Of a stretch of 64,000 nucleotides of DNA, positions 61,123 to 64,000 are shown piece by piece (position 1 is the stretch's first letter; the number at the start of each line of letters is the position of its first letter). This DNA is from Dyella caseinilytica (GTDB taxonomy: Bacteria > Pseudomonadota > Gammaproteobacteria > Xanthomonadales > Rhodanobacteraceae): positions 1,922,001-1,986,000 of the forward strand of contig NZ_CP064030.1 in the NCBI RefSeq assembly GCF_016865235.1, in the 5' to 3' direction. A program made the position numbers and the translations under genes. Under the pieces are notes generated by a model. The model had not been told where the DNA came from. It made no database searches and was given only the letters and a program-made list of their open reading frames with translations.

Positions 61123-62715
61123 TCACAGGTCACTTGTTTCGCGGCGTGCAATGGTGCTACGCAGCAAAATACGCAGGTGGACGCCTTGCTTATCGGGGCG
61201 CAGTCGGAAAAGCCCACCCAGTGATGTCACGCGGTCGCGCATGCCCTGCAGGCCCCGGCCGCCGCGCGGTACGCGCTCGGGCAGGCCGACGCCGTTGTCG
61301 CGGATATCCAGCAACGCTAACGCCGTACCCGTGCGCTCGCCGATGCGCAGGCGCAGACGGAATTCGCTGGCCTGGGCATGTTTCACCGCATTGGTGGCGC
61401 TTTCTTGTGCCAACCGGTAGATCGCGGTGCGGATGTCTTCTTCCAGCAAACGCGGATCGCCGTGCAGTTCAGTGTGATAAGCCATGCCGGCGGTGGCCAT
61501 CAAGTCGCGGATCGGGCCTTCGTCCAGTGCGCGCATCAGGCCGAATTCGTCGAGCACCGCAGGACGCAGATCGTCCAGCAGTCGATGCAGGGCGCGTCGC
61601 ATGTGGCCAAGAATGCTGTTGATCGACGTGACAATGTCTTCCATGCCGGCTTGCAGCAGGCGAGTCTGTGCGAGCTTCACGTGCGTCTGGATGGCAGTGA
61701 GGTTCTGGCCCAGTTCGTCATGCAGTTCTGCGGCCATGTGGCGACGCTGGTTTTCTTCAGCCTGCATGTTGCCGCGGGCAGCGTCGCGCAATTGCCGCGC
61801 AAGATGATCAAGACGCCGGTTTACCGCAGCCAGGTACACGTTTTGTTCTGCCACGCGTGCACTGCTGCGTCGAAGTGCATCGGTGGCCGAGCCAAGCATC
61901 AGGGCACCGGTGCCGGCGACAGCAAGGAACATATGCGAGGACGCGGTAGGTATCACATGGGTAAACACCCGGTCGACCAAGGCCATGCCCAAGCTGGAAA
62001 CCAGCATCGACAGACTGGCGCCACGCCAGCCATGACGGAAGGCAAAAAACAGCACTGGCGCCAGCGAAAGCACACGGGCGAATTCGCGTTGCGGTGCAGC
62101 CTGTTCGGTGAGAATCAGCAGGATGATCAAGGCGGGCAGCATCACCAGCAGACCATCCATCAGCAGCTCGGACATCTCCTGCTTCGACGGCCTTGCACGC
62201 CAGATCATGATCAATGGTGGCACCAACAACAGCAGGCCTACGTAGTTGCCAAGCAGTTCGTCGCCCAGCGCATGCAGCAAGCCTACCGGCGGTAGCTGAT
62301 GGACCAGGGCCAGCATCAAGGCATCGGTGGCGGTTGCCGCGACCACCGTGAAGCCGGCCGATAGCAGTAGCCGCGACACTTCTTCCGGATCGCGAAGCGC
62401 AGGTCGCAAGTTGGCGCGGCGCAACAGGCCCAGACACAGCGCCACCACGATCGGTTGCGGCAGATCGCCATAGACAAAAGCGCGCCAGCCCATCGAATAG
62501 CCGTGCAGGTAATCGATCAGACCTGCGGCAATCAATTCACCGCCAATCAGCCAGCCCCAGTAACGCACGGGAGAAAGCAGTAGCACGCCGAAGCGCAGGC
62601 CGAATTGCAGGGTCCAGTCCGGCTGCGCCGTGGGCCATAACAGCGCCCAGAGCAGGGCATAACCGAGGCCGACGAGCGGGCCTGATGTAAGAGTAAGGGC
62701 AGATTTGAGTTGCAT
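61123..62715 (-). CDS. MASE1 sensor histidine kinase, NarX type
   Basis: About 530 residues. A MASE1 membrane sensor (about 1-300, eight or nine helices) is followed by a HisKA_3 dimerisation domain with the phospho-acceptor His in MAAELHDELGQNLTAIQ and a HATPase with QESATNAVKHA, DNGVGLPERV and GRGLQGMRDRV. All catalytic motifs are present, in contrast to the paralogue at 39659-41248. The divergent response regulator gene starts 58 bases away. MASE1 sensors have unknown ligands. ATG 62715 (MQLKSALTL) is preferred over 62730. Confidence 0.9.
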   Translation of the reverse strand: MQLKSALTLTSGPLVGLGYALLWALLWPTAQPDWTLQFGLRFGVLLLSPVRYWGWLIGGELIAAGLIDYLHGYSMGWRAFVYGDLPQPIVVALCLGLLRRANLRPALRDPEEVSRLLLSAGFTVVAATATDALMLALVHQLPPVGLLHALGDELLGNYVGLLLLVPPLIMIWRARPSKQEMSELLMDGLLVMLPALIILLILTEQAAPQREFARVLSLAPVLFFAFRHGWRGASLSMLVSSLGMALVDRVFTHVIPTASSHMFLAVAGTGALMLGSATDALRRSSARVAEQNVYLAAVNRRLDHLARQLRDAARGNMQAEENQRRHMAAELHDELGQNLTAIQTHVKLAQTRLLQAGMEDIVTSINSILGHMRRALHRLLDDLRPAVLDEFGLMRALDEGPIRDLMATAGMAYHTELHGDPRLLEEDIRTAIYRLAQESATNAVKHAQASEFRLRLRIGERTGTALALLDIRDNGVGLPERVPRGGRGLQGMRDRVTSLGGLFRLRPDKQGVHLRILLRSTIARRETSDL

Positions 62716-62773
62716 TCGGAGATGGTACATGCGGACCGCTTCCGTCCGCCGCGCAGGCTGCTACAGTGCATCC

Positions 62774-63409
62774 ATGCACAGCATAGTTCTGGTCGACGAT
62801 CACGCTATCGTCCGCGAGGGGTTCAAACGGCTTATCGAGATGGAGCCCGACCTGGAGGTCGTGGCCGAGTGTCGTAATGCCGATGACGCGGTGGAAGCCA
62901 TCAGCCAGCGCCGGCCGGATCTGGTCGCGCTCGATCTTTCATTGCCCGATGGCAGCGGCTTGCCGTTGATCGAACACCTGCGCAGCGTGGCTACCGGAAC
63001 GCGCATCGTGGTGCTGAGCATGCACGATGGCGAACCTTATGTTTCTGAAGCGCTGCGCCGTGGCGCCAGCGGCTACGTCACCAAGGGCGCTGCACCGGAA
63101 GAGCTGGTGGCTGGCTTGCGTGCGGTGATGCGTGGCGAGCAGTTCCTCAGTTCCGACTTGCGTCAGCGTCGCGCCGAGCGGCCGAACGATACGCTGGATC
63201 CAATCGACCGCCTTACCGCACGCGAGCACGAGGTATTTCTGCTGCTAGCGGCGGGGCGTGCCCCAAAGCAGGTGGCGGCAGAGCTGGGGATCGGGCAGAA
63301 GACGGTTTATATCCATCGTGCCAGCTTGATGGGGAAGCTGGGAGCGGGGTCGGAACTGGATTTGTACCGGATTGCCAGTGAGCGGGGATTGCTGCCGATT
63401 CGTGGATGA
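62774..63409 (+). CDS. NarL/FixJ-type response regulator
   Basis: 211 residues from MHSIVLVDDHAIVREG. The receiver (1-120) has the phospho-acceptor Asp in LVALDLSLPDGSG and Lys in GYVTKGAAPEEL. The LuxR-type HTH follows (about 145-205): LTAREHEVFLLLAAGRAPKQ and VAAELGIGQKTVYIHRASL. It is divergent from the MASE1 kinase, and the two should form a two-component system. The start at 62774 overlaps the kinase promoter region. Confidence 0.92.
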   Translation: MHSIVLVDDHAIVREGFKRLIEMEPDLEVVAECRNADDAVEAISQRRPDLVALDLSLPDGSGLPLIEHLRSVATGTRIVVLSMHDGEPYVSEALRRGASGYVTKGAAPEELVAGLRAVMRGEQFLSSDLRQRRAERPNDTLDPIDRLTAREHEVFLLLAAGRAPKQVAAELGIGQKTVYIHRASLMGKLGAGSELDLYRIASERGLLPIRG

Positions 63410-63482
63410 GATTGCAGCGTGTTGGGTTTCCCCCAGGATCGAATCTGGAGTAGCCCAACCTACGATACGTATCTCACCGCAT

Positions 63483-63599
63483 CGTCATTCCGGCGAAAGC
63501 CGGAATCCATCGTCGGCTATGCGTCATGGGTGGACAAGAAACGGTTTTGCGTGCTTTACGCAAGTATAAAAATGGATTCCGGCCTTCGCCGGAATGACG
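63483..63599. repeat. Inverted pair of REP-like palindromes
   Basis: CGTCATTCCGGC-GAAA-GCCGGAATCC (63483-63508) and its inverted counterpart GGATTCCGGCC-TTC-GCCGGAATGACG (63574-63599) bracket a 65-base spacer. Two more single copies of the repeat type stand at 26125-26152 and 36530-36555. Such BIME-like pairs are moved by RAYT transposases; no RAYT gene is in the window. They lie between the regulator gene and recN. Confidence 0.75.
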
Positions 63600-63675
63600 G
63601 CGCGGTAAGTCAGGTAATTGGAAGGCGTGGTTTCCCGGCTAAATAACGAAACAGAAGCTCAAGAAACGCGAGCAC

Positions 63676-64000
63676 TCAAGCTGTCTGCGCCTGCTCCAAC
63701 ATCTTCTTTGCATGCGCCCTGGTTTCTTTCGTGATTTCCACGCCGCCGAGCATGCGCGCCAGCTCATCGCGTCGCCCTTCGGTATTCAGCGCCTCGATCC
63801 TCGTATGCGTCGAGTTGCCTTCACTGTGTTTGCTCACCCGCAGATGCGCATGACCTTGTGCAGCAACCTGCGGCAGATGCGTGACGCATAGCACCTGGCA
63901 ACGCGAACCGAGCGCACGAAGTTTCTGGCCGACGACTTCGGCCACGGCGCCGCCGATGCCGGTATCGACTTCGTCGAAGACCATGCAGCCGATGGTGTCT
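63676..64000 (-). CDS. recN: DNA repair protein RecN, C-terminal part
   Basis: About 108 residues are in the window; the gene continues past its right edge. VFDEVDTGIGGAVAEVV is the SMC-type Walker B/D-loop, and QVLCVTHLPQVAAQGHAH with the switch His is typical RecN. The C-terminus ARMLGGVEITKETRAHAKKML matches the family end. RecN is the SMC-like protein that tethers broken DNA ends. Adjacent to fur/bamE in this group of bacteria, here separated from them by a two-component pair. Confidence 0.96.
   Translation of the reverse strand, partial: DTIGCMVFDEVDTGIGGAVAEVVGQKLRALGSRCQVLCVTHLPQVAAQGHAHLRVSKHSEGNSTHTRIEALNTEGRRDELARMLGGVEITKETRAHAKKMLEQAQTA

Overview
The window looks like the chromosome of a high-GC gammaproteobacterium of the order Lysobacterales (Xanthomonadales), most likely Rhodanobacteraceae such as Dyella or Luteibacter. 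This rests on the order recN / fur / bamE / rnfH / ratA / smpB / ssrA at the right end, an XAC0095-like small protein, and several c-di-GMP and MASE1 signalling genes. The genus is inferred from gene content only.

Region 1-26 kb is ordinary metabolic and regulatory chromosome. It holds a secreted glycoside-hydrolase-like protein cut by the left edge, a TetR-controlled EmrA/EmrB/NodT-type tripartite efflux operon, a degenerate HD-GYP protein, a GAF-GGDEF cyclase, a GH29 alpha-L-fucosidase, a LysR/SDR/tautomerase group, a nitronate monooxygenase, a cytochrome c-sorbosone dehydrogenase fusion, an esterase, a FUSC transporter and a LytS/LytTR two-component pair. Region 26-32 kb carries a serine hydrolase and a compact lanthipeptide locus: a 66-residue Cys/Ser-rich precursor directly followed by a 959-residue LanM, with no transporter or leader peptidase beside it. 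Region 32-41.8 kb has a large GAF-GGDEF-EAL protein, small lipoproteins, an aldo/keto reductase, and a MASE1 sensor whose kinase core is degenerate.

Region 41.8-57.9 kb is accessory DNA next to the tmRNA gene. First comes an orphan type VI cassette (Hcp, NlpC/P60-like amidase, exported putative immunity protein) bounded by two similar terminators, with a decayed tmRNA-like 3' end beside it in the opposite orientation to the real ssrA. From about 43.8 kb to 57.9 kb lies a P4-type integrative element, a phage satellite or prophage remnant. It has a tyrosine integrase at the ssrA end, arm-site-like repeats at both ends, AlpA, O-like and DnaC-like replication proteins with an iteron-like array inside the O-like gene, a CI/C4-like antisense-RNA leader, glycine-rich tail-fibre-like proteins, and no capsid, terminase or portal genes. 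Its cargo includes an avidin-like biotin-binding protein and a HipA-like kinase with a translationally coupled partner.

Region 57.9-64 kb returns to conserved chromosome: ssrA, smpB, ratA, rnfH, bamE, fur, a strongly structured possible RNA, a divergent MASE1 kinase/NarL-type regulator pair, REP-like palindromes and the 3' end of recN.
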